Part shown: positions 25,392 through 34,776 of the stretch, piece after piece
How the letters are laid out: each line of letters starts with the position of its first letter
Position numbering within the stretch: the stretch's first letter is position 1
Origin: Bacillus tuaregi
Lineage (GTDB): Bacteria; Bacillota; Bacilli; Bacillales; Cytobacillaceae
DNA length: 64,000 nucleotides
NCBI RefSeq assembly: GCF_900104575.1
Contig: NZ_LT629731.1
Coordinates: 4,164,712 to 4,228,711, forward strand
Direction of reading: 5' to 3'
Notes under the pieces: generated by a model
Seen by the model: only the letters and a program-made list of their open reading frames with translations
Told to the model about the DNA's origin: nothing
Database searches by the model: none
Made by a program: the position numbers and the translations under genes

Positions 25392-26066
25392 TTATTCATG
25401 ATTCACTGAATTTTTGGATAGTAATCCGAATTCTCTCGCCTTTATTAGTGCTTCAGTTCTTGAACCAACCCCTAGTTTAGAAAAAATTTTGGTTAAATTG
25501 TATTCAACAGTACGTTGGCTCATAGATAGTTCAATAGCAATCGCCTTATTTGTTAATCCTTTTGAAACCCTATCTAATATTTCCTGTTCTTTACTAGAGA
25601 GTATAATATCCCCTAGATTTCGTTGTTCTTCATAAGTTAATGGTCTAGTATCCACTCTTCTTAATTGTTTTAATAATTGAAGTGGAATAACAGCTTCTTC
25701 TCTCAAAGAACACTTGATAGCTGTAATTAATTGTTCCTTGGTAGCCGTTTTGCTTATAAATCCTGATACACCTGCTTCTATTAATAAATTATAATGAGAA
25801 ATCAAATCAAATCCTGTATAGATCAGGATTACCGCTTCAGGATCATATTGTAAGATAACTTTTGTTAATTCAATGCCATTTATCCTTGGCATATACAGAT
25901 CAATTAGATACACTTCATATTTCCCATTTTTTAGTACCCCTGTAATTTTATCACTTTCTGTTAACACATCAGCGGTCATATCATATTCAGATTCAATAAT
26001 AGCCCTAGTACCTTCTCCAACAGCAGGGTGATCGTCCACTATTAATATATTAATCAATCCCATCAT
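25392..26066 (-). CDS. comA: ComA-like response regulator (NarL/LuxR family)
   Basis: 224 aa. The receiver domain has 'VDDHPAV', the phosphorylated Asp in 'YLIDLYMPRINGIE' and Lys in 'SGFISKTATKEQL'; the LuxR-type helix-turn-helix is at about 152-215 ('LSSKEQEILDRVSKGLTNKAIAIELSMSQRTVEYNLTKIFSKL'). Its start overlaps the ComP gene by 17 bases, as in the known comP-comA pair. Expected role: once phosphorylated by ComP it binds TTGCGG-N4-CCGCAA-like boxes, two of which lie in this block. Confidence 0.85.
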   Translation of the reverse strand: MMGLINILIVDDHPAVGEGTRAIIESEYDMTADVLTESDKITGVLKNGKYEVYLIDLYMPRINGIELTKVILQYDPEAVILIYTGFDLISHYNLLIEAGVSGFISKTATKEQLITAIKCSLREEAVIPLQLLKQLRRVDTRPLTYEEQRNLGDIILSSKEQEILDRVSKGLTNKAIAIELSMSQRTVEYNLTKIFSKLGVGSRTEALIKAREFGLLSKNSVNHE

Positions 26067-28416
26067 TGCCTCCTGTCTTCAATTCTAATTCTATAATTAC
26101 CTTAAAACCGCTATTGGGATTAGACTCAATCTTAATCTTACCACCTATACATGTTACTCGTTCTTTAATACCCGAAATCCCCATTGTTTTAAAAGAATCG
26201 TTTAGTTTGCTCATGTCTATGCCAACCCCGTTATCCCAATAAGTAAGTATTAAAGCATGCTTTCTTTTCCTTAATGATATGCTAACCTCAGAGGCTTCCG
26301 AATGCTTCATTGCGTTATTTAAAAGTTCCTGTATCACACGATATAAAGCTAATTCATATTCCGGATCTAATTGCTGAATGGATTGATCCAATTCTGTATA
26401 CAAAATAAAATTGGAGCGTAGTTTAACCTGGTCAATTAAATTTTGAATCGATTGAATAATTCCCAACTCGCTAAGAAAGGGAGGCCTTAATTCGTTACAC
26501 GTTTCCCTTACTAAATGGATATTATCAAGAAGTCTTTCTTTTATCATCAATAAATCATCTTTTAAGAAGGGATCTGTCATTTTATTTTTTATTGATTCAA
26601 TTTCTCTTAATAGCTGTAATTGATCCTGTAGGACTGTATCATGGAGATCAATTGATAAATTAGTTCGTTCTTTTTCTGACAAGGAAAATAACAGCCTTGA
26701 TAACCACGAGGGATAACTTTCCTTTGCCTCTTGTCCTTTTTCTTTATATTTTTCAATTCTTTGGAACAAACCCTCAATTAGCTGATAATTTTCAAGGAGA
26801 ATACTAGAAAAGTAGGCTATCGTTTCTAACCAAATTTTCTCTTGAATATTTAATTTCGTTTTATACTCTTTCAAACCACAAAAAATTATATCTTTTCGAT
26901 GATAGTCATCTCCAACAACGACGCAAAATCCATCTTGAAATTCAATGAGAATTCCGGCATTGAGGTTTTCCCAATTTATTTTTTCAATTTCATTAACAAG
27001 GTTGGAAGAAAAATCATCCTTGTTGTTCAATGTCCATATGCTCCCATCTTTACTCGCCTGGATTTCAACATATTGAACTTCTTTTACCTTTAATACTTCT
27101 TTTACTTCTTTCATAAGGCTCTCTATAAAGCTACTTACTTTTGTTTCCCTCCTAGTCCTTTGAAAGAATTTATAAAGGCTAGAATTAGTTTCCAAATTAT
27201 ACTTTTGTGAAAATAAATGGTGTCTAATTTTATAATCCAAATATTCCTTGATGTATAAGAATAATATAGATCCCGTAAATAATAAGGTAAAGGTAAGAAA
27301 AAAAGAACTGGAAATTAACCTTATTTTGAGAAACATAGCTATAAGTGTTGTAAAAAGTAAGGTAAAAGGGAAAGCCAATAGGGTAAAATAACGTAGCCTG
27401 CCAAGTAAGAATTCAATATCAAATAGCTTTGCTGCCAATAGTAAATAAACAAAAGCCAACGGTATGACTAGTAAAAATACAGCTGCTATTTCAGCAGAAA
27501 GTATTCCCTTCCCCCAAAAAATGTAAGGTACAGCATACAAAACCACAAAAGGACTAAATGCAGTAACTAATGTGACCCAAAGGATTTTTAAAACATTCTT
27601 TCCTTCAGAATGTTTATATCGATAATAGAATCTTACTAAGAAAAAAAACAACGAGCTTAATAATAAAAAGAAAAAACCTAATTCAACATTCTTCATTAAA
27701 GAGGAAAGGTTATGGAAGAAAAAGCTGCTCAATAATGTTGTAATTAAAAGAAGGTAAATAATATACAGAGTTTTCATACTGCTATCTTTAATAAACCCAA
27801 GATCAAATCTTGAAAAGTAGCTTTTTAAAAAATGAATAAGTAAAACAATAGAACCCGAAAAAGTAATAGTAGTAGTGATTCTACCAACTAAGTCTGCTCT
27901 CGCTGATGCTGAAGCACTTAAATAACACAGACCTAGTGATAATAAGAAAAAAATTAATATTAATGCTGATTTTTCCTCTTTTTTCTTATAATATAGAACT
28001 AAGCTTAAAAAGAAAGTAGAGAGGGCAAATAAAAAGGGCAGAAGCAAATGAACTAAAAGCTGAAAATCCAAATCATTATACGAAATAGCAAATGTATTAA
28101 TTTGGGACTCATTGTTAGAGATTGTAACAGACTCCGCCATCTCTACCATCCCAAACAGAACAACCGTATTATGCTTACCGGGATCAATGCCATTTATAAG
28201 ATTAACGATACTCCCTGTTTCTATGTTATTTTTGTAAGCCCAACCCTTGTCATAAACCTTTTCCACTATCCAAACGTCATTAACCTTCTCAACTTCAATT
28301 CCCACCAAAGGATATTTCAGGATTAGTAAAGTAAAATGCATGATCAGCCCCATTGTTATTAAGGCTAGCAGCGAAAAGGTTATAGTAGATTTCAAAAAAC
28401 GCTTCATTTCAATCAC
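26050..28416 (-). CDS. comP: ComP-like membrane sensor histidine kinase
   Basis: 788 aa. After a first membrane helix comes a PDZ-like extracellular part ('VGIEVEKVNDVWIVEKVYDKGWAYKNNIETG'), then about seven more helices, a cytoplasmic linker, the HisKA_3 box with the phosphorylated His ('NLSIDLHDTVLQDQLQLLREIE', near residue 590) and an HATPase domain ('YRVIQELLNNAMKHSEAS', 'DNGVGIDMS', 'MGISGIKERV'). This is the ComP layout: a polytopic receiver for the ComX pheromone. It lies between comX and comA in the canonical order. Confidence 0.88.
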   Translation of the reverse strand: MIEMKRFLKSTITFSLLALITMGLIMHFTLLILKYPLVGIEVEKVNDVWIVEKVYDKGWAYKNNIETGSIVNLINGIDPGKHNTVVLFGMVEMAESVTISNNESQINTFAISYNDLDFQLLVHLLLPFLFALSTFFLSLVLYYKKKEEKSALILIFFLLSLGLCYLSASASARADLVGRITTTITFSGSIVLLIHFLKSYFSRFDLGFIKDSSMKTLYIIYLLLITTLLSSFFFHNLSSLMKNVELGFFFLLLSSLFFFLVRFYYRYKHSEGKNVLKILWVTLVTAFSPFVVLYAVPYIFWGKGILSAEIAAVFLLVIPLAFVYLLLAAKLFDIEFLLGRLRYFTLLAFPFTLLFTTLIAMFLKIRLISSSFFLTFTLLFTGSILFLYIKEYLDYKIRHHLFSQKYNLETNSSLYKFFQRTRRETKVSSFIESLMKEVKEVLKVKEVQYVEIQASKDGSIWTLNNKDDFSSNLVNEIEKINWENLNAGILIEFQDGFCVVVGDDYHRKDIIFCGLKEYKTKLNIQEKIWLETIAYFSSILLENYQLIEGLFQRIEKYKEKGQEAKESYPSWLSRLLFSLSEKERTNLSIDLHDTVLQDQLQLLREIESIKNKMTDPFLKDDLLMIKERLLDNIHLVRETCNELRPPFLSELGIIQSIQNLIDQVKLRSNFILYTELDQSIQQLDPEYELALYRVIQELLNNAMKHSEASEVSISLRKRKHALILTYWDNGVGIDMSKLNDSFKTMGISGIKERVTCIGGKIKIESNPNSGFKVIIELELKTGGNDGID

Positions 28417-28424
28417 CTTAAAAG

Positions 28425-28450
28425 AAGCCGGAATGTGATTCCCCCGGCTT
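28425..28450 (-). terminator. Hairpin between comX and comP (possible leaky terminator)
   Basis: AAGCCGG / CCGGCTT with a 12-nt loop, followed on the minus strand by CTTTTAAGG. It sits just after the comX stop and before the comP ribosome binding site, so it could keep comX mRNA above comP-comA mRNA. Confidence 0.6.
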
Positions 28451-28456
28451 TAGAGA

Positions 28457-28618
28457 TTATTTCCAATATTCTACTTTTGGAACTATGCTACCCTCAACAA
28501 AAACTTCTAATATGGCTCTTAATTCCTCTGCATTAACTCCAATCAAACTTACGGTTCCTTCTTTCAACTTTTCTAAAATTTCTGCATTGCTTAATAGATA
28601 TTGTACCACCTCTTGCAC
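28457..28618 (-). CDS. comX: ComX pre-pheromone, 53 aa
   Basis: A GTG start, a few bases behind TAGGGGG, opens a 53-codon frame beginning MQEVVQYLLSNAEILEKLKE, then 'SLIGVNAEELRAI', and ending 'IVPKVEYWK'. The start MQ(E/D).VQYLL..(P/A)E.L.KLK and 'SLIG' are those of ComX precursors, and the Trp three residues from the C-terminal region is the residue that ComQ prenylates in this family. It lies between comQ and comP, exactly where comX belongs. The frame is short and easily missed. The mature pheromone would be the C-terminal few residues including Trp52. Confidence 0.9.
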   Translation of the reverse strand: MQEVVQYLLSNAEILEKLKEGTVSLIGVNAEELRAILEVFVEGSIVPKVEYWK

Positions 28619-28640
28619 TGTAAATCCCCCTATTTATAGT

Positions 28641-29552
28641 TTAATGTATATAGTCTAAAAGTTGTCCAATAAACTTCTTATCAACGTTCAGCTTTTGAAG
28701 TTCAGTTTTTACTTTATTTTGGTAAACTCTCTTGATAATTTCCGTATAAACTAATACACCACTATCCACTATCATCTTACTAATAAATTTTTGATTTTTT
28801 ACCATTTCATCCTTTTCAATAGCTCCATTATAATAACTGCTGATAATTTCAGCTCCATTCCCTTGATAACCCAATAGATAAATAACCGGAAGTGAAAGTT
28901 TCTTGTTCAACAAATCGTTTTTTCCTTCCCAATTCTGTAAGTCGTAGATGTCATTGTTTAGTTGCCCTATTAATCCTATAAATTGCGAATACCGATTTAT
29001 AATTTCTAAGTATTGGTCACTAGCTAAATTAGCTCCAACCAAACATGCAAGTGAAACTAAAGAACCTGATTTTTTGAGAGCCATTTCAATATATTCCTTC
29101 TCGGTCCGGCATTTACTTAAAAGATCAATCTGCTGGCCACTTATGGAAAGCAACGAATATTCAAGCAGAATTGAAATTGCCCTCTCTTTATACTTTAAAT
29201 CTGTTTTTCTTATTACATCAATACATATAAATATCATTGCAGTTGAAGCATTTAATGCAAAGCTTTGTTCATTCATCCATAGCTTTTGATTGTCATCATC
29301 ATCTTCTATATCATCAAGTATATCGAAAGACAAAATTAGAAGCTCGATTGCTGCAGCAACAGATATGACTTTGTCCAACTCTGTTCCATCCAGCATTTGA
29401 TAATGTAAGATGGTAAGCTTAGCAAAGGGAAAACCTTTTTTTGTTTGAGCATTAATATATTTTTGAATTGTTTCTTTTAAATTTTCCTGTTGTATTTCCT
29501 TCCCCAGAATGGTATTTATTTCCCCTATTATTCTATTAGTAACATCCGTCAA
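28641..29552 (-). CDS. comQ: ComQ isoprenyl transferase
   Basis: 303 aa of the polyprenyl synthetase fold. The first Asp-rich motif is in 'SFDILDDIEDDDDNQKLW' (DDxxD) near residue 75-85 and the second is 'GQLNNDIYDLQNWEGKNDLL' (NDxxD) near 200. ComQ attaches a prenyl group to the Trp of ComX and helps release it. It is the first gene of the cassette, downstream of a ComA-like array. Its N-terminus recurs as the remnant at 19031-19252. Confidence 0.9.
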   Translation of the reverse strand: MTDVTNRIIGEINTILGKEIQQENLKETIQKYINAQTKKGFPFAKLTILHYQMLDGTELDKVISVAAAIELLILSFDILDDIEDDDDNQKLWMNEQSFALNASTAMIFICIDVIRKTDLKYKERAISILLEYSLLSISGQQIDLLSKCRTEKEYIEMALKKSGSLVSLACLVGANLASDQYLEIINRYSQFIGLIGQLNNDIYDLQNWEGKNDLLNKKLSLPVIYLLGYQGNGAEIISSYYNGAIEKDEMVKNQKFISKMIVDSGVLVYTEIIKRVYQNKVKTELQKLNVDKKFIGQLLDYIH

Positions 29553-29621
29553 TCAGACTTCCTCCATATGGTTTTGATAGTTACTATTATTATATTTTAA
29601 CTTACTTAAATCTATATTTCA

Positions 29622-29661
29622 CCGCAAATAGAGATGCGGTTATCCGTAAGAATAGTTGCGG
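29622..29661 (-). promoter_or_regulatory. ComA-like operator array upstream of comQ
   Basis: CCGCAA, 7 bp, TGCGG, 4 bp, CCGTA, 6 bp, GTTGCGG in plus-strand reading. The centre ATGCGGTTATCCGTAA matches the ComA box (TTGCGG-N4-CCGCAA) at all but two of its defined bases. All spacings equal those of the array at 24384-24423. It lies 70-110 bp before the comQ start. Confidence 0.75.
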
Positions 29662-29713
29662 TGCAGTATTAAAAAATAGTTAATATTTTCTTGCGCCATC
29701 TAAAATATCTCTC

Positions 29714-31246
29714 TTAAAGTAACTTTTTTAATAACATTTCAGCTCGATGTTTCACGCCTTTTAAACTATGCTTCGATTTGATTGTTTTAACCCCCTGCCT
29801 TTTAATACTATTTAGAGATTGGCTTGTCCAAGTACCACAATCGTTTACAAGATTTTCGAGTAGGCGAATAAAAATAAAATCCCAATCCTTCACTTCAGCA
29901 GACGACAAAATAAGAGTAGATAAGGACTTACCTTCACGTTCTATCTCAACAATGTAAAAACTTATGCCCTGCATCATATATACTTTTGCAATCACATATC
30001 GTCTTCTAGTAACTCTATCACTTAATCTAGTAAATTTACGTTCCCCTAAACCTTCTGGCAATACATCCATGATGACACGAATAGCATTTATCTGCGGATA
30101 ATTCTCTAAAACCTTTAACACATTGATAAAGTCCTGTAATTCACCCTGCGCTTGAATTTCATGAAGCATTTTATGCTCCAGCCCTCGTGCTAACTGTTGG
30201 CCACCTATATCTGCTGTAGAACGGATGGCATCATCATTACCATAGTATTTTTTTGTGTTTTCATCTTCTCTTGTTCGCTGCTTAGCAGTTTTACCTTTTT
30301 CTCGAATGATTTTAGGTACTCTTATGTATTCATGTTGTTGCTGGTTCATTTGTACAAGTTCAAAATCCTCAGTGGAACCATCCATCTTCTCATCAAGTGT
30401 AAATCCTTCCGTATCACCTTTTTTGCTTACATTACGGTATGTATATTTTTTTGCCTCATCTGTCTTTTCCATCTCCTGTATTTCAGGATGTGAGATTGAA
30501 ATATGTTCAATTGGAATATGTTTATTTTTTACCTTTGCAATTTGTAATACGGTCCAAAAACCCTTATTTTCCTTTATACAAGCAGTTATTGTGATTGGCT
30601 GCGAGAAGTTCCAATCAAACTTAAAAGTTCCTTCTTGAAGCCATGTAAATGCAAGGCTCTCAAAGGTCTGTCGTATGTCACCGTTAGTTAATAACCACAC
30701 TAATTGATGGATGAATCCAGGGCTCGTGTACTTTAGTTTGTATTGTGCTGTAAAGCTAAGGTGAATTTGACTCTGCCCATATGTTTCTATAAAATATTGT
30801 GGAAATGAATTGGACTCAAACAATCGATATAATAGAAAACCATTTGGCGCTAAGATGCTGCGAATGACTTCGACTAATGGTAAAATTATTCTCCTTCCTT
30901 CAAAAAAGAAGTTAAAACTTCGAGAAGTTCCCAGATCAGTGTTGCCTTGAATTTTCCAAGGTTTATCGAAATATTTAACACTATTTGGTTCTATCGTAAT
31001 ATCCATTTCACTTATTCCTTCAGGTGGCTTACTAGTTGAAATAACACCGTTCCTATAGAAATGCTGAATAGCCAAACTGGGCAAGGTACCCCAGTCCAAC
31101 AGTATTTTCTTAGTAACCCCACTTGCGCGAAAATATGCATTAATCATCATCTTATTTTCAAACCGGAAAGGATCACCTATCCAAATCAATTGTGCTTCTT
31201 CATCCTGTTTGAAAGGCCAAGGAATTTTAACCTGTTGTTTACCCAT
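29714..31246 (-). CDS. tnsE: TnsE-like targeting protein of Tn7-like module I
   Basis: 510 aa. The C-terminal part ('FINVLKVLENYPQINAIRVIMDVLPEGLGERKFTRLSD', 'RRYVIAKVYMMQGISFYIVEIEREGKSLSTLIL') matches the TnsE C-terminal domain, which binds the sliding clamp and DNA to send Tn7 into replicating plasmids. The length is close to E. coli TnsE (538 aa). The start overlaps the tniQ stop by eight bases, so it is the last gene of the tnsABCDE order. Module II has no such gene. Confidence 0.75.
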   Translation of the reverse strand: MGKQQVKIPWPFKQDEEAQLIWIGDPFRFENKMMINAYFRASGVTKKILLDWGTLPSLAIQHFYRNGVISTSKPPEGISEMDITIEPNSVKYFDKPWKIQGNTDLGTSRSFNFFFEGRRIILPLVEVIRSILAPNGFLLYRLFESNSFPQYFIETYGQSQIHLSFTAQYKLKYTSPGFIHQLVWLLTNGDIRQTFESLAFTWLQEGTFKFDWNFSQPITITACIKENKGFWTVLQIAKVKNKHIPIEHISISHPEIQEMEKTDEAKKYTYRNVSKKGDTEGFTLDEKMDGSTEDFELVQMNQQQHEYIRVPKIIREKGKTAKQRTREDENTKKYYGNDDAIRSTADIGGQQLARGLEHKMLHEIQAQGELQDFINVLKVLENYPQINAIRVIMDVLPEGLGERKFTRLSDRVTRRRYVIAKVYMMQGISFYIVEIEREGKSLSTLILSSAEVKDWDFIFIRLLENLVNDCGTWTSQSLNSIKRQGVKTIKSKHSLKGVKHRAEMLLKKLL

Positions 31247-33095
31247 ATGCCTTCACCTCCTGTTTCACTCGTATATATGCCTCTAAATGCGGTTTTATTT
31301 CATGGAAATGATGCGATTTCACTGCACCAATACGTTGTACTTTCCACAATGCAATTGGTTCTTGCTTCTGCAGCATAGTGTCAATAATCTTACAGCAACG
31401 GCGAATTTGAAATTGCCTGGCGGATTCTGTGATGTCTTTTAAGAGCCTTTTAGTGCGAGGTAGTTTATCAAGATGCTTTTCTAAATGAGGTAATATTCCT
31501 AAAAGCTTCCCTATCAGTGAAGTCGTAATTCGAATGGGTTTCTCTAATCCCATTAACTCCTTATACAGCTGATTTATTTTTGCAAAATATCCTTCATCCC
31601 TGTCAGACCAATCCACTGTTACATTGCGGTTTGATTGTTTACGCTTCACAGGCAAGTGTTGAAAAAGCCATTCTTTATCATGGCGATACAAATACGTATA
31701 TTGTTTTGAAAAGCACGAACGAATTTGTGTTCTTGAATAGCCGGGGGATTGTTGTATTCCTTCAAGTAATTGTTTTCGATATTGCTCTATCATTGGAAAC
31801 TGTGCATGTTCTCCAACTTGTTCCTTTTGTTCATATTCAGATAAATACTTTTTTACGGTTTTAGAATCAACTCCTAGCATGTTCGCTAAGGATCTTGTGC
31901 TTTGATTCCCTTCGCTTGCCAAGGAATGTAATTTAGTTACCCAGATGTCTCCAAACGCTTTGATTCGACCAATACGGTATTTATCCTCATTGGATTTATC
32001 CGGACCTTTTCTAGAATAAATAAAGCCACATGAACACTCGAACGTACCGATAGGAGAGGCAGATTTAAAATCTCTAGTAATTATTACTTTAGGAATTACA
32101 AATTGACGATAGTGATCAGCAGCTTTGTTCAAGCATGGCCAAGGACCTTTCCCGAAAGGACCTGCATCTTCACCCAATAGCAAAAACCCCTCAACATCTT
32201 GGTCCAAAAAACAGAGGAATAGCAGGTGGCGAAATGGATGTACGTGACGTTTTATATTACGGGTCAAAACTCTCAACCAATTATATTCATCATCCTTGTT
32301 CAACCCAGAATTATACTTTTCTAGAAACCCATCTGGAAACTTGGCTTGAACTGCATCAAATAACTCTTTTTGTCTTACTCGGTTGGAGACAGTAATCAAA
32401 TTTCTTTCTCTTAGAAGTAATCTATACCTTTTTACAATCATTTCACGTGAGAATGCTGCTATATTAAGATTTAATAGCTGATACGCCATCGTTGCCAATT
32501 TTACTTGAATGTTAAAATAATCAGGAGGCTCCATTCCTTGTAAAATAGAAAAATCCATTCTTTTTGCATCAAAGCGAATAAATTCAATTCGACTGCATGT
32601 TGTAAAATCAACTGGATATTTCTTCAACTGCAAAAAATGGCGTGAACACAAGTCAACTCCTTGAAGCTGATGCTCCCGATGGATATACGGTTCACCATAT
32701 TTTTCAATATCTAACAAGGAACATTGTGGACAATAATACAGCCCTTCTTTTCTACAAATACTCCCTGCAACCATACCCAACCTTGCATAAAGCCCTTTTC
32801 CATCATCTTGAACATCTCGTAAGATATCCTGTTGTCGTTGTTTAGAAAGGAAAGGAGCATAAAATGGATAAACTGTATGATTTGCTAACAGTTTATCAAC
32901 TGAATAATGATTCCCCATTTGTTGAACCAAAGCATGAAAATGGCTGCCAATCTCTATACTTGGTATTACAGAACGGCTTTGGAAAACTTCCTCCAACGTA
33001 TCCTTATAATCGATATTTCCACTATAGAAGTGATACCGGGCAATCGCTGAATAGATCAACTCATCTGGATATGGCTCAGTAAAGAATGGCAGCAT
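31239..33095 (-). CDS. tnsD: TniQ/TnsD-family target selector of module I
   Basis: 618 aa. The N-terminal TniQ domain opens 'FTEPYPDELIYSAIARYHFYSGN', with a zinc-binding Cys set in 'YYCPQCSLLDIEKYGEPYIHREHQLQGVDLCSRH'; a second Cys pair lies in 'GTFECSCGFIYSRKGP', then a DNA-binding C-terminal part with 'STRSLANMLGVDSKTVKKYL'. TnsD proteins recognise a fixed chromosomal site and recruit TnsC. It is clearly paralogous to the gene at 50270-52144. Confidence 0.88.
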   Translation of the reverse strand: MLPFFTEPYPDELIYSAIARYHFYSGNIDYKDTLEEVFQSRSVIPSIEIGSHFHALVQQMGNHYSVDKLLANHTVYPFYAPFLSKQRQQDILRDVQDDGKGLYARLGMVAGSICRKEGLYYCPQCSLLDIEKYGEPYIHREHQLQGVDLCSRHFLQLKKYPVDFTTCSRIEFIRFDAKRMDFSILQGMEPPDYFNIQVKLATMAYQLLNLNIAAFSREMIVKRYRLLLRERNLITVSNRVRQKELFDAVQAKFPDGFLEKYNSGLNKDDEYNWLRVLTRNIKRHVHPFRHLLFLCFLDQDVEGFLLLGEDAGPFGKGPWPCLNKAADHYRQFVIPKVIITRDFKSASPIGTFECSCGFIYSRKGPDKSNEDKYRIGRIKAFGDIWVTKLHSLASEGNQSTRSLANMLGVDSKTVKKYLSEYEQKEQVGEHAQFPMIEQYRKQLLEGIQQSPGYSRTQIRSCFSKQYTYLYRHDKEWLFQHLPVKRKQSNRNVTVDWSDRDEGYFAKINQLYKELMGLEKPIRITTSLIGKLLGILPHLEKHLDKLPRTKRLLKDITESARQFQIRRCCKIIDTMLQKQEPIALWKVQRIGAVKSHHFHEIKPHLEAYIRVKQEVKAYG

Positions 33096-33107
33096 ATGAT
33101 TCCCTCC

Positions 33108-34775
33108 CTAGTAGAATTCCTCCAAAGGATTTTTAATGTATCCATTTGCTTTTATTAATTCATAGGGGTGTTGCTTTTTGTCTAACGCTTGCTTTCTTAG
33201 CTTTAGTAATGGTAGAATCTCTGCTTTTTTTTCTTTTGCCTTTGCTTTTTGATCTTTCTTTTGTTGATTTAATACAATAGCCTGCTGAATCACATCTGAT
33301 TTAAGATGATTAAATTCAGTATCAAGTGGATTTCCCTCAACTATATTTTGTACGAGCTTTTTAATATCGTTTTCTTTCAAACTATCAAAAATACCAAGGG
33401 CTGCCACTTCAACACTTAGGTTCCCAATCATGTCCTGACGTTTATACTCGATTGTATTTTGGCGCTCTTTAAATGCTTCTTGAATACGTCCCGTCATTTC
33501 AGTATTTCGCTTGTGATTTAGCATGACTTCATCCAAGTTAATCATAATATCTTCATATTTCATCATGTCGGCTAAATTGTTCGTCCGAATAGCTGTCATC
33601 ATTGGTTGAATCGTTTGCATATCTTCCCTAGCAGTCTTTTTTAATACTTGTGGTGTAATGATTTCAGCCGGGTTGTCCTCATCAAATAATACTCGTTCTT
33701 GCGCTAGAATAAATAGGTTCACAGCAACAGCAGTAATCCCTTGGCATTCATAATAAAATGCCTTCTTTGTCTCCTCCATAAGCTCAGAATGGGTTTTTAA
33801 ACACTGTAATTCCCAAAGTGTCTCTAGGAAAAACTCCCACTCTTCACTATTTTCGTCCATACGATCCCAAATAATAGCTCCATCACTTGCTGCACGTCTT
33901 GCCTGTCTGAAGTTTCCCTTGAATAGTTTTTGTGCTTTAGAAGTGCCGATTAAAACCGTAGGAATGCCAACTGTATTAGACAGTGTTACAAAAAAGTTCA
34001 ACATTTCTTCCTGTTCATTTTTGGAATGTAGTAAGTGCTGGATTTCATCAATTACTAGAACACCGATGCCGTACATACTTGCTAACGATGTCATGTGTAA
34101 TAACATTGTCGATGTCACACGGTTCAAATAACCGTACTTTTCTAAATATCGAGTGCCTAGTAAATCATCAATTGCTTTGAAAAAGCTTTTGCAAAGTGTA
34201 GATAAACTTCCATCATAGGGGCAGTCAATTTTAAGCCAAACAATTTGAGTTCGATTAAACGGTTGTCCTTTGTATTCTTCATGCTTGATTACTTGTGGAT
34301 ACATAAGCAAAAGACGTTCAATTGCTGTTGTTTTACCAATTCCAGAAATACCGATAATGGATAAGCTATCGGCAGTTGAACGAATATAATTTAGTCGTTC
34401 ATCTATATATCTATGAGCTGTTTCCTCTTCTTCACGCAATTCATGCAACACCCGAACACGCTCTAGAAATGTTCTATCTAATGGATTTCGCGCCAAGTAA
34501 CCTCTCCGAATCAATGTAGACAATCGGCGTTCTACCTCGAAATGAATCGGTAACGGCTGTATAAAATTCTTTACACGTTTTAAGATGTGATAACGAATAT
34601 TCGTTTCACTTAACTTATCTTGCTTGCTAATTCGTGGAGTCACCATAAATCGCTCGAGCACATCATCCTCATTAAATATAGGTGGAAGAGCTTCGATGAA
34701 AGGATTATTGGTATATTCATTTAAAAGTTGCTCCTTATAGACAGCTTTCTCAAATTCCCCTTTTAAGACAATCAT
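33108..34775 (-). CDS. tnsC: TnsC-like AAA+ regulator of module I
   Basis: About 555 aa. Walker A 'IIGISGIGKTTAIERLL' near residue 143 and Walker B 'GVLVIDEIQHLL' near 241, with sensor-like 'TVLIGTSKAQKLF'. TnsC links the target selector with the TnsAB transposase and gives target immunity. I start at MIVLKGEFEKAVYKEQ, because the module II protein begins at the matching place (MRSEFIKAVYHEQ); an ATG nine codons upstream, inside tnsB, is also open. Confidence 0.9.
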   Translation of the reverse strand: MIVLKGEFEKAVYKEQLLNEYTNNPFIEALPPIFNEDDVLERFMVTPRISKQDKLSETNIRYHILKRVKNFIQPLPIHFEVERRLSTLIRRGYLARNPLDRTFLERVRVLHELREEEETAHRYIDERLNYIRSTADSLSIIGISGIGKTTAIERLLLMYPQVIKHEEYKGQPFNRTQIVWLKIDCPYDGSLSTLCKSFFKAIDDLLGTRYLEKYGYLNRVTSTMLLHMTSLASMYGIGVLVIDEIQHLLHSKNEQEEMLNFFVTLSNTVGIPTVLIGTSKAQKLFKGNFRQARRAASDGAIIWDRMDENSEEWEFFLETLWELQCLKTHSELMEETKKAFYYECQGITAVAVNLFILAQERVLFDEDNPAEIITPQVLKKTAREDMQTIQPMMTAIRTNNLADMMKYEDIMINLDEVMLNHKRNTEMTGRIQEAFKERQNTIEYKRQDMIGNLSVEVAALGIFDSLKENDIKKLVQNIVEGNPLDTEFNHLKSDVIQQAIVLNQQKKDQKAKAKEKKAEILPLLKLRKQALDKKQHPYELIKANGYIKNPLEEFY

Positions 34776-34776
34776 G

